64,000 bases of DNA from Limnephilus marmoratus (GCA_917880885.1 OU862920.1:40149019-40213018), one strand, 5' to 3'. Numbered from the stretch's first letter, positions 31,430-44,729 are shown. Notes: generated by a model not told the origin, from the letters alone. Made by a program: numbers and translations.

Positions 31430-34400
31430 TTTTATTTGATCGTGGCACATCTTCCAGGTAGGTAGAACTCGACTTTCTATCATCTACTTTCGCTTTGTTT
31501 ATTTTTCAAATACTCATTTCTCCGTTCATTTGCTCTACATAAATTAGTAATATAATGTCTAAGCAATATTATAAAAGAATGTATAAATTATTCTTACGAA
31601 ACACGTAGTTACTACAGGATTCGCCCGGGTGTAATACCGGATATATGTATATGTACTTGACTTTCTAGAGCAATTGAAGAATAAGGAATTGAAGCATTGA
31701 AATACGAAACATTTTTCTCTTTCCCATGTTATTCCACCACCGCATAATATAAAATTTATGAAAGTTCGTTTTCATCTTACAATATTTCAACATTATCTCT
31801 TTCCTTTAAGAAAGGAGACAAAAAGAAGCATTTACTGCGGGCCGATGGAAGTGACAAGCCAGTTACACCGCGGTCTATACGCGAATAGGTCTGTAGTACC
31901 ATTGTCAGAAAAGTGTGGGAATTTCTCGGAATCCGCTAACAACACGCGACAAAAACGTTCCCCGGACACAACAGAAAAACACCGACGGAATTTATGTCTT
32001 ACTGACCTGGTATTTGGACTTGACAAAAAATGAATGGAAGTTTTTATAAATCTTCAAGTTACCGCGGCACAAAGGTTCAAATCGCAACGTAAACCGGACA
32101 AAAATATTGTTGAAAAATATGGAGATTCTTACACAGCGTAAAAGTGACATGTATCTAATATTTTTCTCAAGCACAACTAAATCAAAATATTTTTTGCAGC
32201 TCTGATAAAAAAATGTTATACTGAAAGTAAACTACTTTCCTCCCATGTGAAACAACAGTTGTCCGAGAATAAAGTTCGAGATGCACTAGCTACGGGAGGT
32301 GATTTACAAAATTATATTATTGCCATAGCAAAATAAAATAAAATAAATTTCCACACAAACAAATCGACTTTTTTACTTGAAAACCGCTTTAAAACTTTTG
32401 AATTTTGAAAAAAGTTATTTGTATTTTTTACATCGTCCGAAGTTAGCGTACACTTTACCCGCGGAAACCGTGTAAAATCGATCAATCGTACAAAATAAGT
32501 AATACAACTTAAAGTTTTAAAATCTAACAATCATATAAAATATGATAAATGTATTTTTTAATCAAGAACGTGCAATGAAGACCATACCATTACTGAAAAG
32601 GATAAAAGAGAAAAATCTATCGACGGCTGAGTAGCGTAAAAATTTATAATACATACTTATTTGTAATATTTGATTCTCCACCTGTCAAGATAAATATAAT
32701 GATTTTTAATAAGATTTGACTCTTAACAAAATCTTATTTTTGGCCATACAGAGTTGAGATCCGGACATTTGCGCACCGGTCCAATTAAAACGGGAATTTT
32801 TTCTATAGGTACGAGTATCTCATTCAATGCTCCTAGCGGGTGACTCAGTGTTATTCTGTGATACCCACATTACCCACATCTAGTCGCAGCTGAGTCCGTG
32901 TTCAACTACTGTAATGTGATTGTTAAAGTTGGAAAACTGTCAGTGTGGGTAAATACCAGATGCACGGGACAAGAACTGTCACGGTATTAAAACTCTCCAA
33001 AGCTTTGAAGATAAATGATTTCAGAAATTCTGTTAAATGCGTGACTTCAAAACAATAAACATAAGTGCGGGAGACTAATAGAAACATACACAAATAATAA
33101 ATACAAATTACACAAGAGAAGGATTTTATTCAAGACTTGAGATAACACAAATTTCATTATCATTTTAATTCCTAACGGGCGGTCCTGTTACCTTTGAGAA
33201 TGCGGGGCGAAATTTATTTTCAATAAAGGAAAAATAGACATTTAAAAGATATTAAGGCCGTTCGTAAACAGAGATACTTATAAGATACGTGACTGCAATT
33301 CAACCACAAGTCGCCTACCGATATGCTACTCTTTTGCTGGTTTCCGTACACGGCGTTACACGAATTATAATGAACTTGATCATTTTTCACTTTCAGCCGT
33401 AGAGTTAAAACGATGTTGATCGTCTTTATTTTTCTTGTAAGCATAAAAATGATGGAAAATAAGATTTTTGGTTCACCCATTCAGTAGGGCATTCGTTGCC
33501 GCTAACTAGGAAGGAACTACATGAAAATGACGTCAGGTAGACTTTTAAACCTTAATCCACGCCTTCTCCGCGAAACCCTTTCTTACATAATCCGGTAAAT
33601 AGTAGTTAATGGCTATTTTCCAACTCCCGAATAAATTAAAAATTCTAGTTATATGCTCGGACACCATTTTTGTCAAACGAGAATAAACACGGATACAACT
33701 CGCGTAGCGTGCTAAGTAGCACGCAACTGACGTCAAACCCTTAGTCGACGCGGAGAGTCGTATATGAACACCAACAAAATAGTATGCCGGATACTCATGA
33801 ACGACGCTTATGCTACGCGCACGGTGCTCTAGTAGCTTGTTAGTAACTCTTGAATACGTCTGTGGAATGTTTCAAAACAAAGATACATAATAAATAAGTA
33901 AACAGCTTGTGGTAAAAATGACTTTTTTGACTGAAAATATTTTCATTGGCCTGGAAAAAACTGTGCAGAAAATACGGAATCGCGCTTTAGTTAAGACAGT
34001 GGCTGCCAATTGGGGTGTTGAGATTCGATTGTAAATTTAATAAACTCAAAAAGAACAGTAGAATGAGTGTTAAAAATCTCTCTATAAGCAACTAGTTTTA
34101 ATTTTACCATTTAAAAATAACTAGAATTTTTTAAATTAAACAATTATCATGTAGAAGTACTTGAACTTAATTTCAAAATGTTCCTCGAAATAAAACCCTT
34201 TGTGTGAATCATGGAAACGAACAAAGTGCACTCTGGTGGCATGTTGGATAATTCCGGCATGTAGATTTCGGGGAACGCTCGCATGTCTCTGTCCATGCGC
34301 AGATATTGGATTGAAAATACGTACAAACCTGCACGGAAAGTTTATTGAAAATTCACTCTGACGGAGGACGAACCATTTTTTTACGTCAATACCCCACACA

Positions 34401-34555
34401 GGAACTTTCCACCCGCTGCGGGGATGGGGATGGGAAAGGGGAGAATGGCTAAAAAGTACCAATTCTTGTTAATTTAGTTGTCGTGTGTGAATAATTCTCG
34501 AACATTATCTATTATGAATAGTACCTTTGAATCTTTCAGTATCGAATATATACAG
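31430..34555. other. Long interval without recognised feature
   Basis: No LINE, MITE or tRNA-like signature was seen. Minus-strand frames at 33220-33480, 33545-33736 and 34136-34462 and the plus frame at 31758-32033 have no recognisable domain. 33520-33760 has scattered TGACGTCA-like sites (33528, 33728) and higher CpG. If host regulatory or exonic sequence exists in this window, this and 35.9 kb are reasonable places to look. Confidence 0.3.
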
Positions 34556-34560
34556 ATACA

Positions 34561-35041
34561 TCTAACATATAAAATTCTCGTGTCACGGTGTTTGTTACCA
34601 TACTCCTCCGAAACGGCTGGACCAATTTTGATGAAATTTTGTGTGCTTATCTGGTAGGTCTGAGAATCGAACAACATCTATTTTTCATACCCCTAAAAGT
34701 AAAGGGTGCTCCACTCCGAAGAAAATTATTTCCCCATACATTTTGTATGGAACGAATTCTCCTATTTTGAAAGAACTGCAGCAATATTGTAAGGGGTATA
34801 ACTGTGAACCGGGGGAGGGGGGAGGGGGGAAAGGAACTCAGGAAGGGGGGTTAGCGGGACGGGGGAAGGGGAGAAGTGGAGTGGGGAGAGGGAACGCGAG
34901 AGGGGAAAGGATACGCAGGGAGAAACAATTTAGATCAAGGTATGGTATACGCAGGAAGAAACAAAATTAAGATCAATTCAGCTAATAAATTGACAACAGT
35001 TTTTGATTCTGAGGCGGTACGAAGTTCGCCGGATCAGCTAG
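34561..35041 (+). mobile_element. Helitron, non-autonomous, 481 bp
   Basis: Starts TC (TCTAACATATAAAATTCTCG) after an A and ends CTAG before a T. A GGCG/CGCC hairpin lies 12 bp before the CTAG end (GGCGGTACGAAGTTCGCCGG). There is no target duplication. These are the defining ends of Helitrons, rolling-circle transposons that insert between A and T. The interior includes a G-rich block at 34808-34910 and no Rep/helicase coding, so it would depend on an autonomous partner. Confidence 0.8.
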
Positions 35042-35311
35042 TTTCGCTATAAAAATGTTAAATTACTATTAAAAAATTCAGCAATAAATTAGACGAATGG
35101 CTATCACTATGGCGAAGCGGCAAGATCCTCCCAATACTAATATACATGTGTTAAATTTTAAACAACTGTTGAACAACATTTACTATTTACTAAAATGTCG
35201 CTTACAAATTGTCAAATTATTATTTAATGGTTGTTAATTAATTGTGTAAAATTTCAAAAAGTTTATTATTAAGTCCCTTAGAAATTCTTCTTCCTAAGAA
35301 CGATAGCTTTA

Positions 35312-35475
35312 GGGGGCTTAAATTAATTACGTGAGCTCAAAAGGGGGGGGGGGGGGGTCCAGCAAAACCTCACATTAATTGAAAAGAATATACGAAGTGG
35401 CCTAAATGTATCTCACCAAGGGGGGGGGGGTCTAAATTGGAAGAAAAACTGCTCATGTAATTAATGTATGCCCCC
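35312..35475. repeat. G-tract MITE with TTA duplication
   Basis: The outer ends GGGGGCTTAAATTAATTACG and, from the other side, GGGGGCATACATTAATTACA form ~26 bp imperfect TIRs. TTA flanks both sides (35309-35311, 35476-35478). Inside are G runs of 14 and 10. The plan resembles R-H but the TIR sequence is different. Confidence 0.65.
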
Positions 35476-35479
35476 TTAG

Positions 35480-36470
35480 CTGCCATGATCTGAATAATCA
35501 GGTACTTGACGAAGGCTTTTAGCCCGCGACGTTTCGGTCAAAAGTCACGGATCTAACAACTCGATCGAGAAGTGCCGAAGTATAAAAAAATATTATTTCT
35601 GAAAATAACAGAAAAAATGTAGGTATAATAAAGTAATGTCTTTATTTAGATACCCATTACAGTTTTAAGTGAAAATATAATTTACCCTTTTCTGGAATGG
35701 TATTTTTGAAATACTTACAGAACCAGAATCTTTTAATAATTAACAGGATTTTCCTCTTGAATGTCGATATCGGAAAAGAGAGGTTACATCGGAGATCTTC
35801 TTGGCAGGAAGAATAAAGAAGATATTTTTAAAACGTATGAAACAGAAATAGAGGTTTAGGGTGGAGCTCTCAGCGGCAGGAAAACAGGGGGTATTGTTAT
35901 GAACCGACAACAAACATGTGGTAAATAGTGTCAGGGATACACCTCATCGGGTAATGTGTCGCGACATCCACCGCCTTCCGAGTCCGATCGCGCAACCCGA
36001 TCCCGTTCCGTTCCATTTCGATCAGCCAGGTGGCGCTAAGTGCGCCCTTTTAATTCCGTCCGTGCCGCTGCAGGTTGAAATCAAACACGCCCGGGAGATT
36101 AAAACCGAGACCCGGGAACGTCAACAAACTAACATAACGTGCCACAATTAAGGGTTTTCGTTTCACATTTTTTTATGGCGCAAAACGATGCCGTGTCAAG
36201 AAAATGACATTTATTTATTACGTTTATAAATTTAATGTCTTAACACTGGTGTGCTTAAGGTGCCATTGCTTTAATATTGATCTTGTCAAGCCATTTTACT
36301 CGTGACAGTAAAATGGCTTTTTCAAAGCTTCAAAGGTCATGATGGAAATGAATATGCATGTCTGACTTTCACGTGTCAGAAAATGATTTGTGTTTCGCAC
36401 TTACAATCCCAAGAATCAGTTAAGTTAACTTCTGAGTTCCAAAGAACAAGTACCTATAGAAATACAAAAA
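35480..36470. other. Mixed interval with a CpG-rich patch
   Basis: TTGACGAAGGCTTTTAGCCCGC..ACGTTTCGG near 35515 resembles the fold-back hairpins only loosely. 35935-36130 is abruptly GC- and CpG-rich (GTGTCGCGACATCCACCGCC; CGAGTCCGATCGCGCAACCC) with a 77-codon frame of no known family. Possible conserved noncoding or exonic sequence. Confidence 0.25.
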
Positions 36471-36476
36471 AAAATC

Positions 36477-36745
36477 GAGTGCAGTTTACACGCAGTAGAA
36501 GCTAAACTTTACCAAAACAATATCAACCAATACTTGAAAATTGAGGTCATAATCAAAGCGACCAATGAGCGCAGACCTAGCGTAATTTCCGTTTCATATC
36601 TCAATCAATAGGAACCTTTAAAAGTGACATCATAATCGAAGCGGCTAATGAGCGCAATTGATGCGTCACGGGTGCAGTAATCGTCATTTCCGTTTCATCC
36701 GAAATCCAAATCCCAGCGGGGCTATAGAAGTTTCACTTCAAAAAG
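36477..36745 (+). repeat. R-J element, copy 1
   Basis: Shares the R-B/R-C ends (GTGCAGTTTACACGCAGTAGAAG; CTATAGAAGTTTCACTTCAAAA) but has its own core, with two related halves each containing AAAGCGACCAATGAGCGCA or its variant. Other copies are at 42969 and 57339. Confidence 0.75.
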
Positions 36746-36773
36746 CGCGAAGCACAGCGACGGATTGGTCGGA

Positions 36774-37390
36774 TTATTTTATTTATTTATTTATTTATTA
36801 ACGCCCTTTTTACAAACATAACATATGACTGATAAGAAATACACAGCATTCATTGTACATAACTGAACTGTCTCTGTAACAATATTTCATATTTGTTTAA
36901 ACATAAATTGAAGATGTCCACTGACTTGGTATAATTGTTTCCCTCCATTAGTATTCTTGGCAAAGCGGAATACATATGGAAGTTAGTCTCAGAACTTCTG
37001 CACTGTAATAAATCCTGACTTCTAGTATTACGTGGAATCCGGAAGCTTATCAATTCTAGTAATACCGGACTTTCAATAAAATCATTTAGAATTTTATATA
37101 GAAATACCAAGTCAGTGAAAATTCTTCTGTTTGACAATTTGAGCATATTCATATCATTTAAAATAATGTTATAGTTCAACATAATTTCTGAAATACCCAT
37201 TTTAAAATTTAGAAAACGTAAGAATTTGTTTTGTATTCTTTCAACAGCTTGTACATGTTTACCATAATGTGGATTCCAGACGGGAGAATTGTACTCAAGT
37301 TAACTTCTAACATAGGCAAAATATAACAGTTTAATAAACTTTATATTGTTAAAATTTCTAGTTAGCCTAGTTATAATACCCGCCCTATCT
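36774..37390 (-). pseudogene. LINE ORF2 C-terminus with (TTTA)n tail
   Basis: On the minus strand LEYNSPVWNPHYGKHVQAVE, then RIQNKFLRFLNFKMGISEIM and DLVFLYKILNDFIESPVLL (37200-36850) form the standard post-RT C-terminal block of Jockey-like LINEs. A stop interrupts just before LEYNSP. The 3' end is an AATAAATAAATAAATAAAT tail at 36774-36800. 5' truncated. Confidence 0.75.
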
Positions 37391-37394
37391 CAAC

Positions 37395-38580
37395 AAGTAG
37401 ATACGCAGTTCGTACGGTAATTAAAATTAGACGCTGCCGACGCGAGCCACTGGCCACCGTTAAGGGCGGAAGCCATAATATCGGCTGCGGGAGTGGGTAT
37501 AATGAGACAGGTCGCTACGACTTACCAACTAACTGGAGGTGGAAGAACTATGGAGCTGCGGTCACACGCTGAGTTCGAGAAGGCAGCTTGCTTTTTATAA
37601 GACGAGGTGACAAATAAGTATGAATTTGACTGATGAAAAGAAGTTCACCCTAACTAACTAACAAATCAATAATTGAAGAACTACACTAAAACACGGTCAC
37701 TACACAAAGTGGTTATAAAGATTCATGAAATGAGATGACCAATTATTGCGGAGACTACAGCCGCGAGTGACCTTATTAGACATAGTTGACTCCGACCAAC
37801 TAACAATGATGGAAGAACTATGTCACTGATACTCGTACTATTGAATAGATAACGTAAATGAGGTCGAAACTTGATGTTTAGAACTCTATCGATATTGAAT
37901 TGGCATTACAAATATGTTTGGACTATGAGATATAGCTCTAATGAGAGTAATCAGAGACAGAGTTTGCTGCGACCATACAACAAACACACAGTAGAAGATC
38001 TTTAATTAATGAGATAAATGTGGTCATACAGACATTAGGTGGTATGGCCCTAGCATTAATACATAAGATGAGGTGACAAATAATGTGCATTGGAAGAGAC
38101 GCATTTAGAAGAAGTCTTAAAAAACGTTCTAAATACAATGTGGGAGAGAGGAAATTCAAAAAACGGACATATCCTTCCACGTCCTTGCCGCTACAAGACA
38201 TAAGAACGTGACACGACGATCTGCTATCAAGTGGAAAATGTAAACCGTTAATAAAATTTGGTGGAAGCACGTGCCAGGAAGGGACCGGAACCGAGACGCA
38301 AGCCAACGACAAGGTAATGATAATTACGATAATAAAAATATCTACCTTATTGGTTACATTTGGTTGTTCACGCAACGCAAATTTTTTATGATGTTTGATA
38401 ACATTCTGATAATTAGAAAATTTCAAAAAGGGACACTGTTACGTCATTATGAACCCATTCATTGTGTTTGCAGTATTTTTTACTCAAATTGAAAAAAATC
38501 TAAAAGAAATTATAATTTAATTGAAAGGTAGGTGGTTTCCTTACTAAACACAGTAACTAAAGAATCATACCGCGGAGTTT
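37395..38580. other. Unclassified interval with small internal repeats
   Basis: ACCAACTAAC..GGTGGAAGAACTATG occurs near 37525 and, diverged, near 37797. TAAGACGAGGTGACAAATAA near 37598 recurs as TAAGATGAGGTGACAAATAA near 38064. The minus frame 37938-38426 has no known domain. Probably a decayed larger repeat. Confidence 0.35.
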
Positions 38581-38592
38581 GGGATGCAAATT

Positions 38593-38816
38593 TTGAAGTC
38601 AAAACTTCTTTAGCACCGTTGTGATTTGAAACACGTTGAAATGAAAAAGCGACACTAAAAGCGACACTAAAAAGAGACAAACACGTACATTCATAAGATT
38701 TAACTTAGATCTAAGATAGAATAAGCGATCTCCAGTTGTGCGGTGCTTCGTAGTCTCCCCACTCTTGTCTACATGGTTTTCTGAAAGTTTCACTTCTGCT
38801 GCGTGTGAACTGCAAA
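38593..38816 (-). repeat. R-B element, minus strand
   Basis: Reads, on the minus strand, from the GCAGTTCACACGCAGCAGAAG head to the GAAGTTTTGACTTCAAAA tail with the full core. Confidence 0.75.
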
Positions 38817-38819
38817 CTT

Positions 38820-41800
38820 TTATTTTTTTTCGTAATAGAAGCTTCATATAAGTACAAAAACTATAATATGTGAAGTAGGTTCCTACCAATTTGATATAAT
38901 TATAATTATAACAAATAAAAACCGAACCAAAGAAAGTAGTCAGATCAATTATTTTCGATTTACAGGAAAAATAATTGGAAGATCCGAATTTTATGTAAGA
39001 AATGTCATTTTTCTTCTTAGATACAGAGTTTCTGATGATGTTCTGGTTTTGTACGATTTATCTGCTATCGCACTTAGTAGGAAAACAATCTTTCAAATAG
39101 CTTAATTTTCTGATCGTAGGTATGGCTCGTACTTCCATCCGATGCTGCGTCAACATTTGCATCATCAACGGACTAATGAGACACTAGATGGCGAGACGAG
39201 CCGCTGACCCGCAATAATCACCCAACAAACACTCCGCCCACCAAAAGCACGCAAACAGATAGTACATATCCATGCATACACATACCCACAGTACATATAC
39301 ATACACATACTACATGTATGTACACATACCACATATATATATACATTCTATCAAATAGTTCAGTTTCTAAAAATTTGAACCACGTTTTTTAAATGTTAAA
39401 TAAATAAAAGTCATATATTTTTGTACAAAGTGTTTCATCAAATCATCAATGTAAAAAAACTTGGATATATGTACATACATAGTCATATTTATGAATATAA
39501 TAAGTATTTACGTGTAAGCCAGGAAATTAATACTTGATGAATTGGCATCCAGATTAGCGGGCTAATTACACCCTTTCAAAATGGCGAATCATCATATTGT
39601 TAATCAAAGAAATTAATGTTTTTACAACAAATTTTCGCAAACCTAATTGTGGAAATGGCTGCAGGAGGCATCTGAGTATTTTTTGCCTTTTCAAATCTAG
39701 TTCGTACCCATGTTTCAGACACTTAGAAGTGAACTGGACGAGAATACATTTACAAAGGCGGATCCTGAAAAATGGGTACACATATAAATGGTCGTATCAA
39801 CGGGTTGTTTAATCATGCGGTGGTCGTAACCCGAGGTTACGAATAACTACATGAACATATATATATAAACAAGATTCTGGGTAGAATTAGTTTCTGATAA
39901 TCCATTATCATCAGCGCACGCAGATTGCACCGAATGCGGCGGGTTACCTTCGGCTATCTAACCTGTAGAGTAGGTATCTGGGAAATGTTTGGCGTGAAGT
40001 GAACGGACTTCGGCCAGACAGAAGTACAAATACATGGTCATGTGAGGGTTATTTTATCGCGAAGCGGTCGTAACCCGGGGTTACGACAACATTCTTACAC
40101 AAACTCATAGGTACACGGTCATATAGGTGAATGTGAATGAGTCACGACGTGTCGAAAAATACTAAGCCAGAGCAGGTATGGTGCATTACTACTGCATTGA
40201 ACACGTCTTTTATAGCATTCATACAAAATAATGGACTTAAAACATTTTAAAAGAAGGTTTATAAAGTACGAGGAGAGGAAATCAATACTTATTGTATTCG
40301 TGGTATAAAAAAGAGCACATCACATTTTAATATTATGAAATTCAAAAAGGAATTTAAACTGTTAAAGTTCCAACTGTCCAGTTGGAATATGGAAGTTGGA
40401 GGGGAAGGAGATGGGAAAGAGATTGGTAGAGAAGTGCGTGACTATTTAAATGTAGCCAATTCTTCTTCTTCTTTTGCATGGTGGGGGGTCAGAGGGGGCA
40501 TCTAGGTCTGGAAGCCAGTCTAGGGCCTCAGGCGTTGCCCTGTGGACCTCATCATCCCGCCGGGGAATGAATGGAGCGGGCATTCGTTGACCACATGTTC
40601 AATAAACACGTTTAAAGCCATTTCAATCAACTTTATGAATCGGTATTATTGTTTTCACCACTAATGTGGTGAAAACAACAATAATATCTGCATCTCTGGT
40701 TTCAGTTTTTTCGTCCCCCGAAAGCAAAAAACAGTTCGAAACAGTGTAAATGCCTCTGGACGCTGAAACCTCTATTACACGTGAAATTTTTAACATTCTT
40801 GATTTTAATTATAAAATAAATAAAAGAACAAGTTAACTTTGTTAAAAGAGATTATCGCGCATTCGCAGGAGTACTAGTGTTTTGTTATTCATTGAAATAT
40901 GTTTTATATTCCGTAATGTTATTTATTTTGTACAAATGTACCGCAATGTATTGTAAATGTATCGCAGCGTGTAAATTGATTGCATTCACCACGTGGGACA
41001 CGACATATTATATTATTACGTGATCTCGTTTCACGCAAGACTTGAATGAAGCCATTCAATTACGACCACCATTAGACCTACACTACAGTGGACGTATTTT
41101 CAAATTCTTGAAAGAATAAATAATTTCTACCAGCTTAGTCAATTAGCGTACAGCAAGCTGAGAGTTGCAAAACTAAACCGAAAAAAAATTAAGTTTGACA
41201 GGGCACTTAAAAATATGTTAATTATTCTGGAGTCGAGTGAAGCACAAATGAAAAAAAGTTTCGTAAGGGGGGGTGCTTTGAACCCAGTAGCGTGCAGTGA
41301 ACTTTACACGAATTAAATAAAAATAGCTTGCGCCTTTTTTTCCACGCACAAATGAGCTTTGTATGTTTTTTTTTTCACGTATAAAAAATTGAAGCTCTAA
41401 AATATTTTGCTTTGAAAAATTGTTAAATGAAAAGGGTCAGTTTACGCCAGTGCTTAAGTTCCAGCTTACAGGAATAAACAAATGAAACATATTGGAAACG
41501 GGGATAAAAAACCTCTTGAAAATACAATAGGTCATTATCAAAGCGAAAATTTATGAAGGTTTTTCAAACATGGTGCAGGCAGTATTTTTGCTAACTAAAA
41601 TAGCCTCAATGGCTTGCTAAGATTTATAGTTTATCATCTCGATTTATCAGGACAGAGGTGATAGAATTGTTTAAAATCTATAATTTTAAACAATTATAAA
41701 CAGGGTGAATATTGTTCTTGATGCTATAGGATGCATATAGATGCTAGGATGAATTTTGTTCTCGATTTTCAACTTCTGATAGGAGAGATGTCTCTAGAAG

Positions 41801-42960
41801 AAGATGAAGAAATTAAAATGAAATATGCTCCGTATTAAAGGTCAGTTTAACCGGACATTGTAGATGTTACTAGAAGTTACCAAAGAAGTTACGACCGTCG
41901 TAACAGAAACATAATTAGCTCCTAATTCGTTGATCATGAAATGATTGAAAAATGAAGACAAAAAAATGTTAAATTAAAAAAATAAACTTTTTTTTTAATG
42001 TCCGGAGACTTCGGTAATTATTTAAAAGCCAGGGCTGGTCATGTACTGAGCCGATTGAAACAGTGCGATGAGCAAACAGCGCCGCCTAGAAACACGACCA
42101 GCTACAGGCCATAAATCGACCTAATCGAATTGACTTTCAGTATGTTTAACGTGTCAGACAAACAAAGGTCGACACTTAAATGACGCCGAGTACACTGCGG
42201 TGAACACGGTCAACAGAGCGCACCTATTAGCCCGACAGAATGCATGGACATTACGTTATACATTATGGTCACAAGTTGACATGTTGTGGTAGGTACTGTG
42301 CTGTTTAAACTTAAATACTCTCGCGGTTTATGAGGATAAACCGTTTTTTTCTTTTAATCTTTTGGTATGCCGGGTCAATAAGACCTCTAGCTGTTTTAAA
42401 TTTGTGATTTTTTAAAGGATGACGAATTTGGAAGCGGATAAATCAGCCATTTAGTGTTAAAAAAATCTCAATGCATCTTCGTCAGGAAATCGATAACGAA
42501 AAGTTTTTTTTACCTTCAATAAAAAAAATATAACAAACAAAATGACCTCTTGTCGTATTTGTAATGGCGTTTACTTATAAATTCTTATACAGAAAGAGCT
42601 GTGCTCATTTCATATCGCGAGAGCTCAACCCTAGAGTTTTTTGCAGAAACCTTTTTCATGTGCCGACTGCAACTATTCATGTTCTACAAAAGGTAGTCTT
42701 AATACTCACATGTTTACCCACAGTGAAGAAAAAACTATTACCTGTCTAGCCTGTCCACCCTTAGCACACAGATTTTCCGCTCTATAGATGACATGGGTCG
42801 TGGCAATAAGAAAAGAACAAGATTTTATTTTTCTAAAATCAATATGATTAATAAGCCCGCTAGTGGCCCCTTTAAACTCTTTCTGTGTAATTTGATGTTA
42901 GCAACATTTAAGCTCAGATTTTTTTCTGCGTTTACCGAAATTTCATTCAATCTATACATA
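38820..42960. other. Long interval, mostly unrecognised
   Basis: Contains an ACATA-rich low-complexity patch (39258-39345), paired palindromes (39824, 40067), a GC-rich fragment at 40470-40600 that may be an old LINE 3' region, a 17 bp bulged hairpin at 40645-40685 and a CpG-richer patch at 42040-42250. No convincing gene: the frames at 39566-39812 and 42564-42749 lack known features. Confidence 0.3.
39824..40087. other. Two copies of a TCGTAACC palindrome
   Basis: TCGTAACCCGAGGTTACGA (39824-39842) and GTCGTAACCCGGGGTTACGAC (40067-40087) are near-identical hairpins with 8 and 9 bp perfect stems and 3 nt loops, in similar GCGG/AGCGG contexts 243 bp apart. Confidence 0.55.
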
Positions 42961-42968
42961 AAAAAATT

Positions 42969-43206
42969 CGAATGAAGTTTACACGCGGTAGAAGCGAAAC
43001 TTTATCAAAATAATCTCAACCAATACTTGAAAAGTGAGGTCGAAATCAAAGCGACCAATGAGCGCAGACCAATAGGAGCCTTTAAAAGTGAAATCATTAT
43101 CAAAGCGGTCAATGAGCGCAGTCGATGCGTCGCAGGTGCAGTAATCGTGATTTCCGTTTTATCCGAAATCCAAATCAAAGGGGGGCAACAGAAGTTTCAC
43201 TTCAAC
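42969..43206 (+). repeat. R-J element, copy 2
   Basis: CGAATGAAGTTTACACGCGGTAGAAG..AAAGCGACCAATGAGCGCAGACC..GAAGTTTCACTTCAA. Closely similar to copy 1, minus a short middle stretch. Confidence 0.75.
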
Positions 43207-43214
43207 AATGAATT

Positions 43215-44035
43215 TTGAATTCTTCCGTTCTCCCGTATTGCATCCTCATTCAGCGACAAAGCGACCAACGAAAAAAAGTACAAATACACTTTTTAAAAGT
43301 TTTGTAACTTGTTAAAAAAACTTATTAGCGGACAGGTACCGGTTCCCGTGCCACCATTTGAGCAGAGCCGTCCTGATAGGTATTTTATATACACCGTTGG
43401 CTAGACCACAGTCGTTCTATTTTTACTCCTAAGGGTGTGGGGGGGGGGGGGGGTGAGTGCTTTTTGCTTTCCGCCCCAGGGGGCATTTTCCAGATAGTTT
43501 AACCTGAGGAGAGGGTGTGCGGAAGCTAGACCGCGAGAGGCTAAGCAATGGTTGCAATTAAGGTTATGGAATGATGGCGACCCTTCACTAATTGCGGAAA
43601 TTTTTAATGATAAACGTTAAAAGTGATACTTATTAGAGCGTAAGAAATTTGAACAACCCTGCGGAGAGACTGGAAGTTGAAAGACCATTTTGGCAACTTT
43701 ACAAGAGAAACTATGAATTTAAACGTAAAAAAGACAAATAATGCATTTGATAAATGCATGCAACAATTTTTTTTTGGTTTCCTTATAAATTCAATAAAGT
43801 TAAATTGTATCTTTTTGAACTCATTTTGTTAGTATTAAGATTTCTAAGATTCAACTACACTAATAGTTAAATGAAATATCGTTACTAATACTTTCATAAG
43901 GTGATTTATTTTTGAGGCACTTTGCCGTATGCGCATCCTCCTTCTCCTCACTTACAAAGCGAGTATCGGACTGCGTCATAGTGTCCATCATCAGTGAACA
44001 TCTACCCTTAACGTTGGCTAAATAATGAAACTAGA
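43215..44035. other. Unclassified, with a G run and a decayed R-G
   Basis: A ~15 bp G run lies at 43439-43453. At 43915-44020, GGCACTTTGCCG..CTCCTTCT..TAGTGTCCATCATCAG..AACGTTGGCTAAATAATG is a decayed inverse-complement relative of R-G. Nothing else recognised. Confidence 0.4.
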
Positions 44036-44039
44036 TGAA

Positions 44040-44535
44040 AAGATTTGAAACGCGATGAAATGAAAAGTAGCGTCACTAGCCTATCGGTCTTTTTTTTTTT
44101 TTTACATGAGCTCCACACAGGAGGCCCAAAATAATTTCCCACAGGGCCTATGTCCCTATGTCATCTTTGGGGATGCTGTGTGGAGGTTTTTTCTTAAGGA
44201 AAGGAAGGAGAGGAGAGTTCTGGGAATGAAAAGGGTTTAAGGGGTGTGTAGGAATCTGGTGTTCAGTGTGTCCTGTTCATCCGCCTGCAAGACCTAGACA
44301 AACCTCACCCCATGAACCCGGGCACCCCTGCTAAATCACCAAACGTAGCGAACCACTTGGGGTGACCTATGGCAGAGGTGTTGGTTATCCAATAAAGGTT
44401 CCCGGGGCGGCGGTACCCATTCCCGCCTCCCATATTGATATCTCTCTTCTTTGTGCCATGCTTCGTAGCCTCACAACCTTGTCTACTTTAGTTTTCTGAA
44501 AGTTTCACCTCTACCGCGTAAGAATTGCACACTTT
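44040..44535 (-). repeat. R-B element split by R-A copy 6
   Basis: The minus-strand head and first core part lie at 44535-44440 and the tail part (GACCGATAGG..GCGTTTCAAATC) at 44090-44040. The R-A copy sits between, so R-A inserted into an existing R-B. The terminal inverted repeat at the 44040 end is decayed. Confidence 0.7.
44091..44433 (-). repeat. R-A retroposon, copy 6 (short subtype)
   Basis: Minus-strand copy from GGGAGGCGGGAATGGGTACC to GGAGCTCATGTAAAAAAAAA. Lacks the ~170 bp middle segment, joining GGTCTTGCAGGCGGATGA to ACAGGACACACTGA. Copy 7 has the same joint. Confidence 0.8.
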
Positions 44536-44729
44536 AATAATTTTTTTTTAATTTCTTTCAATTATTATGATTTTTGGTTAATATTTATAATAATACATAA
44601 CTGAGGTTTATGTAGTAATATGTTTTCAAAATAATAAACGATTGCAATCAAAAGTAAATAAATGAATATAAAAAAGTGTGTTTTAGACCACACAACTGAA
44701 ATAAAACTTCTGCTCCATCTATATGATAG

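Noticed and set aside
31430..34555. Host gene
   Set aside because: No frame shows a recognisable domain or consistent splice signals; I could not support an exon model.
34641..34970. Gly/Arg-rich 109-codon frame
   Set aside because: Translation of a G-rich stretch inside a Helitron.
35505..35560. Another hammerhead-like motif (TTGACGAAGG..GTTTCGG)
   Set aside because: The order of core elements does not fit: GAAA appears only on the opposite strand.
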